NCBI RefSeq assembly: GCF_024498215.1
Contig: NZ_CP101806.1
Location: 930,001-994,000 of the forward strand
DNA from: Mycoplasmopsis caviae
Lineage (GTDB): Bacteria > Bacillota_I > Bacilli_A > Mycoplasmatales > Metamycoplasmataceae
DNA length: 64,000 nucleotides
Reading direction: 5' to 3'
Shown: positions 1-10,853 of the stretch, in pieces
Layout: each line of letters opens with the position of its first letter
Numbering within the stretch: position 1 is the first letter of the stretch
Position numbers and translations under genes: made by a program
Notes under the pieces: model-generated
Seen by the model: the letters and a program-made list of their open reading frames with translations, nothing else
What the model was told of the DNA's origin: nothing
The model's database searches: none

Positions 1-1566
1 TTCTTGCTCTTCAAGTTGTTTAACTTCTTGCTGTTTTGCAGTAAATTTAGCTGTTGCTTCATCTAATTTAGCTTTATCAGTAACTAATTTAGCCTTTTGT
101 TCATTAACCTTAGTTTCGTATTTGTCTACCTCTTTTTTAAATTCTTCCTGTAAACTTAATAATTCAATTAGTTTCTCTAATTGTTTTTTCATAACTTGAA
201 TTTCTTGAGCTAGAACACCTGATTCGTTAATTGCATTAATATAAGTGTCAACATCTTTTTCACTAATATTATTCTTTCCAGTAACTTTTCTAATCGATTC
301 AACAAATTCATCCTTAAGTAAACTAACTCTCTCAATCGAGTCATTAAAACCTTTTGAAATGTTAACCACATTAGGATTCTTAACAAACTTATCTTTGTCC
401 TTATAGGTAATATTTTCAAAACTATTAAAAATGTCCATATTTGTGCCATCATTGAATGTAATGTTTAAATGTGAATCTTTTGTTTCATTTTCACTTAAAA
501 GAGGATTTAGAATTTTACGAACATCAACAATTGTTTTTTGAACAAGTGGTGTTGTTTTAACAATATCGCTTAAAACATTAAATTCATCACTGCCCTTGTA
601 TTTTTCAAGTGCTGCCTGTAAATTAGCTCTTGCTGTTGCTTCATCTTTACCATAAATTAAAGTTAAATGAGAATCATTTCATTCAAGTCTGCTTAATTCA
701 ACATTATTAAAAGCTTGCTTCTTTATTTTGTTTTTTCATTCTCCACTAATTGTTCAAACCTTTTGATTAATTAATGAACGATAGTCAAGAATATTTCTAA
801 AACCATATGTGCTGATTGTTTTAGCTGAATAATTAGCAACCGCATTATAACTTGAAATGTTGGCTAAAAATTCTTTTAACTCAGTTGATGTTAAAAGTTT
901 GCTGTTAACTTTGTAAACAAGAGAATCTTGTGCATTACCTGATCCACGTAATTCTGAATAAATAGGTAATGTACCAAAGAATGCATCTGGGTAGAATTTA
1001 ATTGTTGTTAGTTCTTTGTTTTTTGTTGAGTGAGAACCAAGAGTAATATTATTACCATGCATTTCAACACCCTTAACAATCGAGAATGACTTAAGTGTAA
1101 TGATTTCTGGACCTCAAGAAACATTTGTCATAAATCAATTTGAGAATCTTTGAAATTCTAATGGACTAACTGCTTCAATGTATTCATTATAGAAGTTGAA
1201 TGAGCCATATTTAATGTTCAAAAATGGCAATGCTTTATGTTCTTTGTAATAGTCGTCCAAAAATTTATCAACCGCAACAGTTGAACCATCTTTATTGATA
1301 ACTTGATTGTTTTTAAAATCAAATTTTGCAATTTCTCTGCTTTTGTCATTTGAAACAAAACGACTTTCAGCCTTATCAACATCAACAAAAAAGTTTCTAA
1401 AATCTTTTTCAGAACCAGGATGAGATTTTCCTTGTTTCTCATCAGAATTTTTCGAACATCCATATAGTGAGCCAAAAGTTATTGCCGTTGCAGCAGCTAA
1501 CACCCCTGCTGAAATAACATATTTAGGTCACACATGAGTACGAAAATTAAATTTTGGTTTTTTCAT
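1..1566 (-). CDS. Large surface lipoprotein, C-terminus beyond the window
   Basis: The gene starts at 1566 behind an AAAGGAAAAC ribosome site. The first ~35 residues are a lipoprotein signal: basic start (MKKPKFNFRTHVWPKY), hydrophobic run, then a lipobox ending LYGC, so the mature protein should be lipid-anchored on the outer face of the membrane. The reading frame needs TGA=Trp and is open to base 1. The last ~60 visible residues are rich in Lys, Glu, Gln and Ala and look like a coiled coil (KLDEATAKFTAKQQEVKQLE). No enzyme motif was seen and the family was not recognised. About 522 residues are visible; the full protein is longer. Confidence 0.85.
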
Positions 1567-1838
1567 GTTTTCCTTTCAAGGATATTGCATTGTTATAGGG
1601 CATGCAAAAAAATATTTGTTGCAAATTAATTTAAAGTTTTCGATTATTGTGAATTGAAGTTAAATATTCAAAGTAATTGGAAATTTTAGATAATTTGTGA
1701 CTTTTATTCTAGTTAAACAAAATTGTTTTTTTACCCTTTATTGTATAACAATAATATTAGTATACTAAATTTTTAATAATATGGACGAAAAATATAAAGC
1801 GTACGCTTTAACTAAACTTATAATTTTTACCAAAAAGG

Positions 1839-1849
1839 CTGTTTTATAG
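1839..1849 (-). repeat. Dispersed hairpin-loop element 1
   Basis: Core CTGTTTTATAG, preceded by an A-rich left arm (TTTTTACCAAAAAGG). The T-rich right arm is weak here. Confidence 0.6.
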
Positions 1850-2033
1850 TGAGATTTGTCAATTTTTTGAAGTTTATTTTTTGATTTTTCAGCCTTGAAG
1901 ATTTTATAGTAAAAAATTTGGCTTTTTTTGACTGAAAACTATTATTTTTGAAGATATTATCTTTTGGTCTTTTCATTTCTTATTTTAGACTACTCACATA
2001 ATTTTTAAATAAGTTTCAATTATCTGAAAAAGC

Positions 2034-2044
2034 CTATAAAACAG
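2034..2044 (+). repeat. Dispersed hairpin-loop element 2
   Basis: Core CTATAAAACAG, flanked by GAAAAAGC on the left and GTTTATAG on the right. It lies about 190 bp from element 1 in the opposite loop orientation. Confidence 0.65.
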
Positions 2045-2158
2045 GTTTATAGTTAAATTATTTTATAATTTTGCTTCTTGAGTAAACAATAACAAATTTA
2101 GCAAAAACACCATAAATAATTTAATTTATCATCACTGTGAATTCAACAAAATTGACAA

Positions 2159-2182
2159 TAAAAAAGCTGGATAACCCAGCAT
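2159..2182 (-). terminator. Terminator of tmRNA
   Basis: On the minus strand the sequence reads GCTGG-GTTAT-CCAGC followed by a T run, directly after the tmRNA 3' end. Confidence 0.85.
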
Positions 2183-2183
2183 T

Positions 2184-2560
2184 TGGTGGAGATGTCGGGA
2201 GTTGAACCCGAGTCCACACACCAAGTCAATACCAATACTTTTTACAGTTTATCATTTCTAAATAATCTATATTGCCGAAATGCAAACAACATAGATTTTT
2301 GAAACTCTTGCAAGTTTCCGTCTCCCAAAAAACCGATTTTAAAGCCTAGGGAAATATCAGTTTTAAAACCACTTGATCACTATTAACTAAGCGAAAGCAA
2401 GGTTTGATTGTGATTGCATGTTTTGTGCAATCATAAGTGAAGAAATATTAACTTCTTCTGCTTTTTCATCTTTTGCGATTATAAAGCCTAGATGCATTAT
2501 AGTCTGCCAAACTACTGATATTAGTATCACCCAATGCATGTCGAAGCCATTACACCCCCA
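2184..2560 (-). ncRNA. ssrA: Transfer-messenger RNA
   Basis: Rescues stalled ribosomes and tags the unfinished protein. The 3' end has the tRNA-like half with a T-arm (GGTTCAACTCCC) and encoded CCA; the 5' end has GGGGGTGTAATGGCTTCGAC. The internal tag frame ends at a TAG at 2387-2389, and the tag C-terminus is SQSNLAFA, which fits the hydrophobic proteolysis tags of mollicutes. A TATAAT box at 2570-2575 fits a start near 2560. IS copy 1 entered just upstream. Confidence 0.95.
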
Positions 2561-2569
2561 TGCGAAAAT

Positions 2570-2575
2570 ATTATA
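2570..2575 (-). promoter_or_regulatory. -10 box of tmRNA
   Basis: TATAAT on the minus strand about 10 nt before the tmRNA 5' end. The -35 region falls in 2590-2600, inside the 27-bp sequence duplicated by the insertion sequence, so the promoter appears to have survived. Confidence 0.65.
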
Positions 2576-2586
2576 TAATATTTTGT

Positions 2587-2613
2587 TCATAAAAGTTGTT
2601 TTTTTTAATATAC
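2587..2613. repeat. Left target-site duplication of IS copy 1
   Basis: 27 bases identical to 4790-4816, running from TCATAAAAG to TTAATATAC. Confidence 0.9.
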
Positions 2614-2709
2614 TAATGGTTTTATTTTATTTTGTCCACCCTGTTTTTATCTTTTATTTTGTCCATTTTTAGGTTTCAATTATTATTTTAAAAAAGGAGA
2701 ATTTAAATT

Positions 2710-4323
2710 ATGGAAAATCTTGTAATTAAAACCAGATTTCAAGCAGTTGATACAGGTAAAACAACTGATTATGAAGATAAAAAAAATTTTAGATTTAAAA
2801 AAATTCAACAATATTGAAATAGACCAAATGCCGAAATATCAAAAATATTAGGAAAATTGGGTTGTAGAACATCAACAAAAACAATTAAAAGATATAGAAA
2901 TCAAATATTGATTGCATCTACAAATAACCAAGATGCAATCAGTATATCACATGGTAATAAAAATAAACTTAGGGGTGTGAAAGTAAGTGATTCAGTTATT
3001 ATTGATTTAACTAATAGATATTATGAATTAGTGGAACATATTGAGAAAATATCAAAGGGTGATCTTAGTGTAGCATTGTTGCATTTTTACAATAATGAGA
3101 CTTACTAATGATGAAAAAAATTGTTGCCTTTCACTACCTTTTATAAAAGAATGCTTAGACTTGGTTATTGCAGTTCATATGCAACGAGAAAAGTAAAAAA
3201 TGAGTTAAGAGAAGAAGAATGTTTTTAGAAAACGGTCAAGATATTTCTAAAATCGAGGCACAGTTTATTAAAATTTATGAAAAATTCTAAATAAAAATCC
3301 ATTAAAAGGTGTTTACCAAAATAAAAGTTCTGACTATGATTTTGGGCAAATTATTGAAATTGATGCAACACCACTTCATCTTTTTGGAGAAAGTAAGAAG
3401 TACCATATTTATAATGCTTGTTGATGCGGCAACAAAAAGTTTGTTAGCAATCTGAATTGACATTGAGGAAACAACAATTGGGTATCAAAATCTTCTAACA
3501 CAATTATTTAGAAGGTATGGCATTCCACAAGTAATAATAACGGATAGAAGAAGAACTTTTTGAGGTTCAGATAGTACAAGAACAAGTATGGAAGAAGCGC
3601 TAAATGCAAGAGGAATTGAACTTATAACAAGCGGCAATCCAAAGGCAAAACCAAATGTTGAAAGATCATTTTGAACATTGCAAAGATGAATAGGAACATT
3701 CTTTCATACAAACGGAATCAACTGTTTTGAAGACTTTTTGGGAAAAATTGAACTTTTAATTGATGAATACAACAAGCAATTTAAAAAGGACAAGGCAGTA
3801 AGTAAAAACCAAATGTTTTTAGAAAGCCAAATACTGAAATTTTTGAAGAAGAAATGAATCTTGTAATTAAAAGAAAAATAGTTAATCATACTGTGAGATA
3901 TGACAACAAATATCTTGCTCCATTTGATAATAATGGTGCTAGGGTTTCTATGTTTGAAAGTGGAGAGGCAAAACTTATGGTAACTCCTGAAAATAAATTA
4001 TTCTTTGTTGAGGGAAAAGAAAATATGAAGCCAAAGTACCAAAAGGAAATGAACTGAGCGCAATCGATGTATATGCAATATCAAAAAATCTTGATCCACA
4101 ACATCAAGGTGTAAGAGTTACAATTAAAACCATGCTTCATAATAGAACATGAACATACAGTACATTTGAAAAACTTGAAAATATATTTAAGAATTCTGCA
4201 AAGCCAAACAATAAAGACATTGAATTTATTAAAAAACTATTAAGTGAAAATCTTGAAAAGTTAAAAGATATTACAAAAGAAATGAAGGAATTTATTGACG
4301 CTAATTACAAATCATTTAAGTAA
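2710..4323 (+). pseudogene. Transposase, frameshifted (IS copy 1)
   Basis: Starts at an ATG behind AAAGGAG. The N-terminal part looks like a helix-turn-helix (NAEISKILGKLGCRTSTKTI). The integrase-like core carries the three expected acidic positions: IDATPLH, TDRRRTFWG and KPNVERSF. The frame breaks after HFYNNETY (TAA at 3106-3108), again near 3415 (GCTTGTTGATG, one extra base against copy 3), and again in the C-terminal part near 3815 and 4015. The C-terminal tail ends DANYKSFK. As read, this copy could not make a full transposase without several frameshifts. Confidence 0.8.
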
Positions 4324-4789
4324 GTTTTTCTTGTTTCTTCTTTTTTAAAAAGAAGAAAGCCTATCTTAGCAAGACAAAAGAAGTTTTACTTCTTGAGACC
4401 GACATGTCTTAATAAGAGCCAACGGCTCAATACTTATTAAATATGTTATTTTTATTTCAATCAACAATTTGTTTGTTGATTGAAGAATATTTAAAAGAAA
4501 TTAACAAATGATATCAATCCCCAAAAGTTATGCAAAAAACTTTAGGATTGAAGACAAAATGAATTAATTAAAAGCAACTTCTTAATGATGTTGTATGTTT
4601 TAATATGCAAAATTTTAAAAAATGTAATTTAACATTTAAAAAAACGCAGTGAACCTTAATGTTGTACACACAAAAACAAAAAAATAACACATTTTTTGCT
4701 GTTTTAGTTAAAAAATAGCCAAACTTTTATGTGTTTTGGCTATAATTTTTACAACCTTAAAAATTGGACAAAATAGAAGAAAATTATCA
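4324..4789. other. Palindrome-rich non-coding tail of IS copy 1
   Basis: Holds a series of stem-loops: CTTCTTTTTTAAAAAGAAG, GAGCCAACGGCTC, and CAATCAACAA with TTGTTGATTG. No open frame was seen. The same tail is present in copies 2 and 3. Confidence 0.7.
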
Positions 4790-4816
4790 TCATAAAAGTT
4801 GTTTTTTTTAATATAC
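4790..4816. repeat. Right target-site duplication of IS copy 1
   Basis: 27 bases identical to 2587-2613. The end (TATAC, then TTTTTAATACT) lies just before the next start codon at 4828. Confidence 0.9.
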
Positions 4817-4827
4817 TTTTTAATACT

Positions 4828-7305
4828 ATGAAGAAAAATAAGATATTTGGAATCGAGAATTGTTTTAAGCACCTTGAATACAAGGATGATTATATTGATT
4901 TGCAAAAAATTGAAATCTATGACAAACACAAAACTGCAATCTTAATTACTGATAAAAATAATGATTTAACTGGTTCAAATTTCTATGACAATGTTCTAAA
5001 CAACAATTTAAATGTCCTATCTTATTTTTCAAAAAATCTTAAAAAGGACCCTAATTCAACTTACTGAGATATTGAGTTCAATAATAAAGTTAATAAATTT
5101 GATGATGTTGCTTTTTTTAATATGGCTGAGCGTGTTGAACAATTCTCACAATATCCGCTTGTTTTTAAGGCTGACGAGTTAGAAGAAAACTACACAAAAA
5201 GTAAAGAACGCATTGATGAATTAAACAAAACAATGAGCAAATATCTTTTTCCAATTCGTCATTTAATATTAAATTTGCTAGCAGAAGAAGCTGACTCACT
5301 ATTAGTAATTTATCAGGACTATGAACGTAATTTTAATAGTATTTTAAATAAAGTAAAAAATAATGCAAGCCAAAAAGTTTTTAGTAAATTACAAGAAGAT
5401 TTAGAAGAATTAGAATACTATCAAGATTTATTTTTAGAAGAACAATTAAGCATAACATTAAAACTTTGAGACGAAATTTTTAATAAATTTCTTTTTTTCT
5501 ATAATGCATCAAAGTCAAATATTGATTATTTAGGTGATGAACAAATAATTAATCTCAAAAGAAGGTTAGATTACTTAATTAAGATGAGAAAAACATCAAA
5601 GAAAAGTGTTGAAGATACTTTGATAATTAGGGATATAAAAAATGATATTTTAGCTCTTGATGAGATGGTAAAGGAACTAAGTTACAACTCTGAACAAAAG
5701 ATTAAGTATTTTGCCTTTAGATACAAAATAAGTGCAGAAATTGACTTATCTAAAGCTAATTATTTTACTCGTGAAAGTTCTCAAGTACAAATATTAAACA
5801 AAAGATATTATGTAAAAATGTTTGCTTATAAATTATTGAAAAGATATAAAAAATGCTTTAAATATTTAAAAGCAGAGGAAATAGATGAGCTACAAAAAAC
5901 ATTAGATACAACTATTAAATTATTTATAAGCAATAGTCTAGGAAATATAACTTACGGTGCTAAAAACTTTTCAATAAAAAAAATAAAGAAGATTCTAAAA
6001 AATGAATTTTATTTTAATGTTGATAGTTACAAGATGAGATCGAAAAATAACTTTAATACAATAAAAGAACTTAAGGATGAGTATCAAAAATATATTGCAA
6101 TTATAAAAAACAGAATTCATGGACATTACTTCAACACAGTTCCAGAGCGTTCTATAAAAAATACTAAGGAAAAATTAATTAATGCACAAAGTGAGCACAA
6201 TTGAAAACTAAACAAGATTCAAAATGAATATTATGCAGCACTTAAATCAAATGAAAAATTATTAAATTCATATGATTCAATGTCCCTAATTAGTCAAAAT
6301 GTCATGAAAAAAAATAAGAAGATTAAAAACAATTTAAAGTTTAAACGTGTTTTTGATAGATCTATTAGTGACAATGACATTAGTAGAATCAAAAATTTTG
6401 AATTAGGTTTAAAAAAGTTAATGGATAAATTTAATTTATTTGATTTTGTTTTTAAAAATTTAATTGAACTTAAAAAAATTATCGGTTCAAACAAGAAAAT
6501 ATCATCAAAATTGCTTAATCAATTTGACCGACTAAATAGATTAATTGAAATTTTTGAAAAATCATCAATTAGCGCAAAAAGTTTAATTAAACCTTATGAA
6601 CATATTTCAAAAATTAATAAATTGAAGATGAATTTTATTTCCTCTATTATTAAAAAACCGACCCTTATTTTTATAGCTGATGATCCAAATATTAAAGATC
6701 AAAAGTTAAAATTTGAATTCCTAAGGTCAGCATTTGAACTATGCAAAGAAAGTGAAATTAATGTTGTTTTTGTTACACAAGATAAAAACATAGTCGAAAA
6801 TAGCGAATTTGATTATGTTTATTTAGTAGCAAATAATAAGGAAGTTGAATTCGGAAATCTTAGTGAAGTGTTAGGTAATACAATTAACCCTGAGGCTAAA
6901 AGCAGAATCAATGACCAAGAAATATCTCAGGAAATAATAAGAAACCAAAGAGAATTTGTCTTTAGTGATATTTATGATGTTGATGAAGAGCATTATATAA
7001 TTACACCACCTAAATACTTTAAGCTATGAATGCAAGGCCATAAAAATGAAAATAAATCACTTTTGGTTAGTGATGAACAAAGCCAGGAAAAAACAATTGA
7101 AACACAAATTAATGATTTAAAGAATCCACTTCTTGAAAAGACTGTTTTAATTGCATCGCTTGATCCAAAAGAAGTTAAAAAAAGTAAACATCTTGATCAA
7201 ACTTTTACTCAAGAATTAAAAATAATTCAAGCAACTTTTGGTGATAATGAATCAACTAATTCAAGATCTTCAATAGATATCGATTCACTTGATGATTTAT
7301 TTTAG
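4828..7305 (+). CDS. Degenerate OppF-like ABC ATPase paralogue
   Basis: 825 residues in one TGA=Trp frame. The C-terminal third follows the order of an ABC ATPase: a Walker-B-like strand (TLIFIADDPN, about 610-620), an H-loop-like strand where His is replaced (VVFVTQD), and the OppD/OppF-style end (VYLVANNKEVEFGNLSEVLG) with a tail like mycoplasma OppF (FSDIYDVDEEHYI). The N-terminus resembles an ABC start but has no Walker A (AILITDKNNDLTGS), and no LSGGQ signature was found. The middle ~450 residues are Lys/Glu-rich and helical. It is probably unable to hydrolyse ATP. A structural or regulatory role next to a peptide transporter is a guess. No clear Shine-Dalgarno site; a TATACT box at 4812-4817 would give a very short leader. 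Confidence 0.6.
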
Positions 7306-7318
7306 AATTCATATAAAT

Positions 7319-7329
7319 CTATTTTATAG
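7319..7329 (-). repeat. Dispersed hairpin-loop element 3 (variant)
   Basis: CTATTTTATAG followed by the right arm CACTTTTAGTC. The left arm is poor. It lies between the OppF-like gene and its terminator. Confidence 0.45.
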
Positions 7330-7398
7330 CACTTTTAGTCAAAAGTAAAAAATAAACTTTTGGTTCAAGTGGCAACAAGAGAGTACAAAACTATAAAC

Positions 7399-7428
7399 AA
7401 AAATGCCTTGCTTAATTAAGGCATTTTT
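7399..7428. terminator. Bidirectional terminator
   Basis: AAAAATGCCTT and AAGGCATTTTT form an 11-bp stem between two convergent genes. Confidence 0.9.
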
Positions 7429-7432
7429 AAAA

Positions 7433-8395
7433 CTAAATTAATTTAAAGGCAACTAAAACTAAAATTGTAATAGCAGCTGCCATCAATGTCCCCATAACCA
7501 CTAATGCTGCAATTAGTTCTTTTGAAAATTTCTTTTTAACAACTGGTTTTTCTTCTTTTTTAGCATCTACAATTTCAACCTTTTCAACTGGTTCGCTAAC
7601 TTTTTCTTCAACAGGTTGCTCTTGAATTAATTCCTCATCATGGCTTTTACTTGTTTCTTCAACAACACTTTCTTGCTCAATAATTGGCTGACTTATTACT
7701 TCCTCAACAACTTCATTTGATTTGAAGCCCGAAAGTGTTTTAACATAGTAAGCAGACTGCTCTGATGATCTTTCCAAGACATATTCAATGTCTAATTGAT
7801 CATCATGAGCCATAATATTAGTAATATTAACTAAATAATCTTGTTCAGGTGTTGAGAAAACTATATCATCTTTTGTAATATCATTTGCATAAATTAATTG
7901 TGCATTTGGCACAAAGAATTCAACTTTTGTCGCTTCTTCATTAAGATCACTTTTTGTTACTTCATCAACTATTTCAACTTTTTTAGACTCTGGTTTGTCA
8001 ACTAGATTTTCTTGTTCAAGATATTCAATAACTTGTTCATTTTCAACTTTGTTTTCACTTAATCTTTCTAAAATAATTTTAGCTTTAGCTCAATCTACTG
8101 AACCACGGTAAGCACCATTTCTATGGAATCAAACTCTTGTTTCATTTTTAGATGCTTCACTAACTTTTATAAATTCATTAAGTGCATCAACAAAATCACT
8201 GTAGGTTTTGAAATTCTTTTCTTTTGCTTTCTTAAAGTTAAATTCAATGTTGTTAGTTTTCTTAATAAGTTTTTCAGAAATGTAGTATTTTTCTAATGTT
8301 GATTTTCTAGTTGTTTTTTTAACTGTTGATTTTGTACTTTTAGCTTTTGTAACTTTTGACTTCTTGGCTGTTGACTTTTTCTTTGTTTCTGCCAT
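7433..8395 (-). CDS. Lys-rich, tail-anchored membrane protein of unknown function
   Basis: 320 residues. The start at 8395 follows TTTTAGGAGATAAAA. The first ~35 residues are almost all Lys, Ser, Thr and Ala (KKKSTAKKSKVTKAKST), like a histone-tail or nucleic-acid-binding segment. The middle is acidic with many Val-Glu pairs (EEVISQ, VVEETSK, QEQPVEEKVSEPVEKVE). The C-terminus is one hydrophobic helix (LIAALVVMGTLMAAAITILV) four to six residues from the end, so the protein probably sits in the membrane by its tail. The family was not recognised. Confidence 0.8.
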
Positions 8396-8629
8396 TTTTA
8401 TCTCCTAAAATATTTTGCAATTTATTAAATTAATTATAATACATAATATTATTAAAAGTTACTAAGTGTTGCAAGCTACCTAAAAAACAATTAAGTAAAG
8501 AAGCATTTTGTCTTCATTTAAATATCTTTTAAGCTTTTTTAATTGTTACTTTCAGTACAATTTAATCTTATGTACCTTTATCAAATTCAAGATAGCACAT
8601 TTATTTAACAAACTTTTATTAATTACTAA

Positions 8630-8635
8630 TATAAT
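8630..8635 (+). promoter_or_regulatory. -10 box giving a leaderless transcript
   Basis: TATAAT ends 7 nt before the ATG at 8643, so transcription should start at or next to the start codon. No Shine-Dalgarno site is seen. Confidence 0.6.
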
Positions 8636-8642
8636 TAATTAG

Positions 8643-9544
8643 ATGAATTTATTAGCAAAATTTCGCTTATTATTAGAGACAGAATTTGCTAATGGGATGC
8701 CACAGCCTTTTGGTGCATTTCATTTGACATTTATGTTTACTTTTCTGATTTTAGGAACTTTTCTTTGTGCTACTCTTTGAAACAAAAAAGAATGAGTTGT
8801 TAAATTAACAATTGGATTAATTTTTCTTGTTATGGTGTTTATTGAAATATTGAAACATTTCTATTGATTTGGAACAGTTAAGGAAACAAGTGCTAGTGTT
8901 TATAAATATATGTATTAAGGTTTCAAAGTCCTTATTTTCCTGTTGTAATCTGCTCACTGCCATTGTATTTTGTACCACTTTATTTATTAATAAAAAAGAG
9001 TGGCAAAATTAAGGATTTAGTAAGTGACTTTACTGCACTTATATCAATTTATGGTGGTACATTCATTACAATATTTTCACCTGATGATGTTTTTGTGGCA
9101 AATATTTTTAGGTCAATACACTCAATGATTTATCATGGATGTATGTTACTTATAGGTATGATTTTGATTGTTAACAATTTTACTAGATTCAAAAATGGTG
9201 CTTTTATTGCTAATAGTTATTTAATGTACGTGATAGTTTGGTCGGTTGCAATTATTGGTAATGAAATTATGTATCAAGTATTTAAAAACAACAAAGAATT
9301 GTGGCTGTCATATTTACCTAATTTCTTATCAATGAGCCACAGACAATTTGTATCAATTACTTATAGGTTTGAACATATTCTTAAAATCAATAGTAGACAA
9401 ATATATTGAATTGTTCCATTTATTTGTTTGATAGTTAACTTTATTGGTGCTTATTTGATCTATGGGACATGATGGTTTATTGGTTGAATCATTCGCAAAA
9501 TTGAGAGCAAATATAGAGCACGAAAACAAACTAAGTTGGCATAA
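8643..9544 (+). pseudogene. YwaF-family (TIGR02206-like) membrane protein, frameshifted
   Basis: Related along its whole length to the next gene: FGAFHLTFMFTFLILG, NKKEWVVK, IYHGCMLLIGMILIVNN, FKNGAFIANSY. The 5' frame stops at TAA 8916-8918 after 91 residues. The rest is open in another frame from about 8902 to 9544. Alignment to the neighbour shows that two extra bases (AT) in AAATATATGTATT cause the shift: without them the ten residues between VYK and PVVI match the neighbour in length. Function of the family is unknown; several transmembrane helices. Tandem duplicate of 9728-10636. Confidence 0.8.
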
Positions 9545-9714
9545 ATTCGTATAATTCATACAGATTGACTGATGTGTAGTCAATTTGTTTTTTGTTCTTA
9601 CAATTAGATTATTGTGTACAAAGTTGCTGTACGCTTCTTGTATGAACCTAAAAATTTAAATTCAATATAGTACAGTGTTCCATTTTAATTACATTCTTTT
9701 AAAACACTTTTAAC

Positions 9715-9720
9715 TATAAT
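9715..9720 (+). promoter_or_regulatory. -10 box giving a leaderless transcript
   Basis: TATAAT ends 7 nt before the ATG at 9728, the same arrangement as in the upstream paralogue. Confidence 0.6.
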
Positions 9721-9727
9721 TTATTAC

Positions 9728-10636
9728 ATGGATTTTTTATCAAGATATCACTTTGCAATGAATACACAATTTGCAAACGGAACACCAAAGTCATTTGGTC
9801 CATTTCATTTAACATTTATGTTTACTTTCTTAATTCTTGGAATTATGCTTTGTGTGGCTTTGTGAAACAAAAAGGAATGAGCAGTTAAGACAACAATAGG
9901 CTTTTTATTCTTTGTTATGGTACTTATTGAAATATTAAAACAAATGCTTTGATTTGGTGTACCGAAAGAAATAAATCCTGGAGTATATAAATTTACAATT
10001 AGTTATCGAAATTATGTATATCCTGTTGTAATATGTTCGCTGCCTTTATATTTTTTGCCATTTTACTTATTTATAGGAAAACCGAGCAGAATTAAGGATT
10101 TAGTTACTGACTTTTGTGCATTTATAACAATTTATGGCGGAAGTTTTATTATGCTTATTCATCCAGAAGATGCCTACGTTCCCACAATGTTTATATCAAT
10201 TCATACTATGATTTATCATGGTTGTATGCTGGTTATAGGGATGATTTTAATAGTTAATAATTTTGCTAGATTCAAAAATGGTGCTTTTATTGCTAATAGT
10301 TATTTTATGTATACAATAATTTGATCAATTGCTATTATTGCTAATGAAATAGTTTATCAAGTATCAAAAAATACCAATTGATGAGCGGCATATGTTCCTA
10401 ATTTTCTTTTAATGAGTCACAGGCAACATGTTTCTTTTGTTCAAAGATTTGATTATATTTTCAAAATAAATAGTAGAGAAATATACTGAACAGTTCCATT
10501 TATTTGTTTAATTCTTAACTTTATATTTGGCTACATAACATACGGATTTTGATGGTCAATCGAGTGAATTAGTCGCTTTGTTGAGAAAAAATATAAAGAA
10601 AAAAAGCATTGAAAATCGCAAAATGATTTAGCATAA
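9728..10636 (+). CDS. YwaF-family (TIGR02206-like) integral membrane protein
   Basis: 302 residues with about seven hydrophobic helices. Conserved stretches are FGPFHLTFMFTFLILG, YPVVICSLPLYFLPFY and TMIYHGCMLVIGMILIVNN, which fit the YwaF/TIGR02206 family of small membrane proteins of unknown role. The C-terminus is basic (FVEKKYKEKKHWKSQNDLA). It is intact while its upstream paralogue is broken. The transcript seems to be leaderless. Confidence 0.8.
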
Positions 10637-10738
10637 AAGAATAAAATTTGAAACAAACTGATCTATCAGTTTGTTTTTGTGTAAATATTTTCATAAAACA
10701 TTTTAATTTTAGACACGGGCTATAAATTACTAATCTGG

Positions 10739-10749
10739 CTGTTTTATAG
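10739..10749 (-). repeat. Dispersed hairpin-loop element 4
   Basis: CTGTTTTATAG with arms TTACTAA (left) and TTTTAGTAA (right), which can pair. Confidence 0.7.
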
Positions 10750-10853
10750 TTGTTTTAGTAAAATGTTTCTTTACACCAATAATATAAAGTTACTTTCCAG
10801 TGCTTTTTATATATAATAAAATAAAAAAATAGAAAGAATTTTTCTCAATTTGC

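Larger units (their letters stand above)
1567..2158. other. Non-coding stretch upstream of the lipoprotein, with two hairpin-loop elements
   Basis: No convincing gene in about 590 bases. It holds the lipoprotein promoter region (a TATAAC-like box near 1594-1599 on the minus strand) and two copies of the dispersed loop motif, at 1839-1849 (CTGTTTTATAG) and 2034-2044 (CTATAAAACAG), facing each other. Confidence 0.6.
2614..4789 (+). mobile_element. Insertion sequence copy 1 (ISNCY/IS1202-like)
   Basis: 2176 bp. The ends are imperfect inverted repeats, TAATGGTTTTATTTTATTTT at the left and TGATAATTTTCTTCTATTTT read inward at the right; both continue into GTCC. The element is flanked by a perfect 27-bp target duplication. 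The transposase frame is at 2710-4323, followed by a ~466-bp non-coding tail with several hairpins. Copies 2 (47469-49637) and 3 (53146-55322) are nearly identical. The long duplication and the DDE-type transposase fit the IS1202 group of ISNCY; that family name is inferred from these traits. Confidence 0.9.

Noticed and set aside
210-452. Minus-strand frame of 80 residues
   Set aside because: It is out of frame with the lipoprotein that starts at 1566, whose own frame is open through this region in code 4.
1218-1475. Second minus-strand frame inside the lipoprotein start
   Set aside because: Shadow of the lipoprotein frame; no ribosome site.
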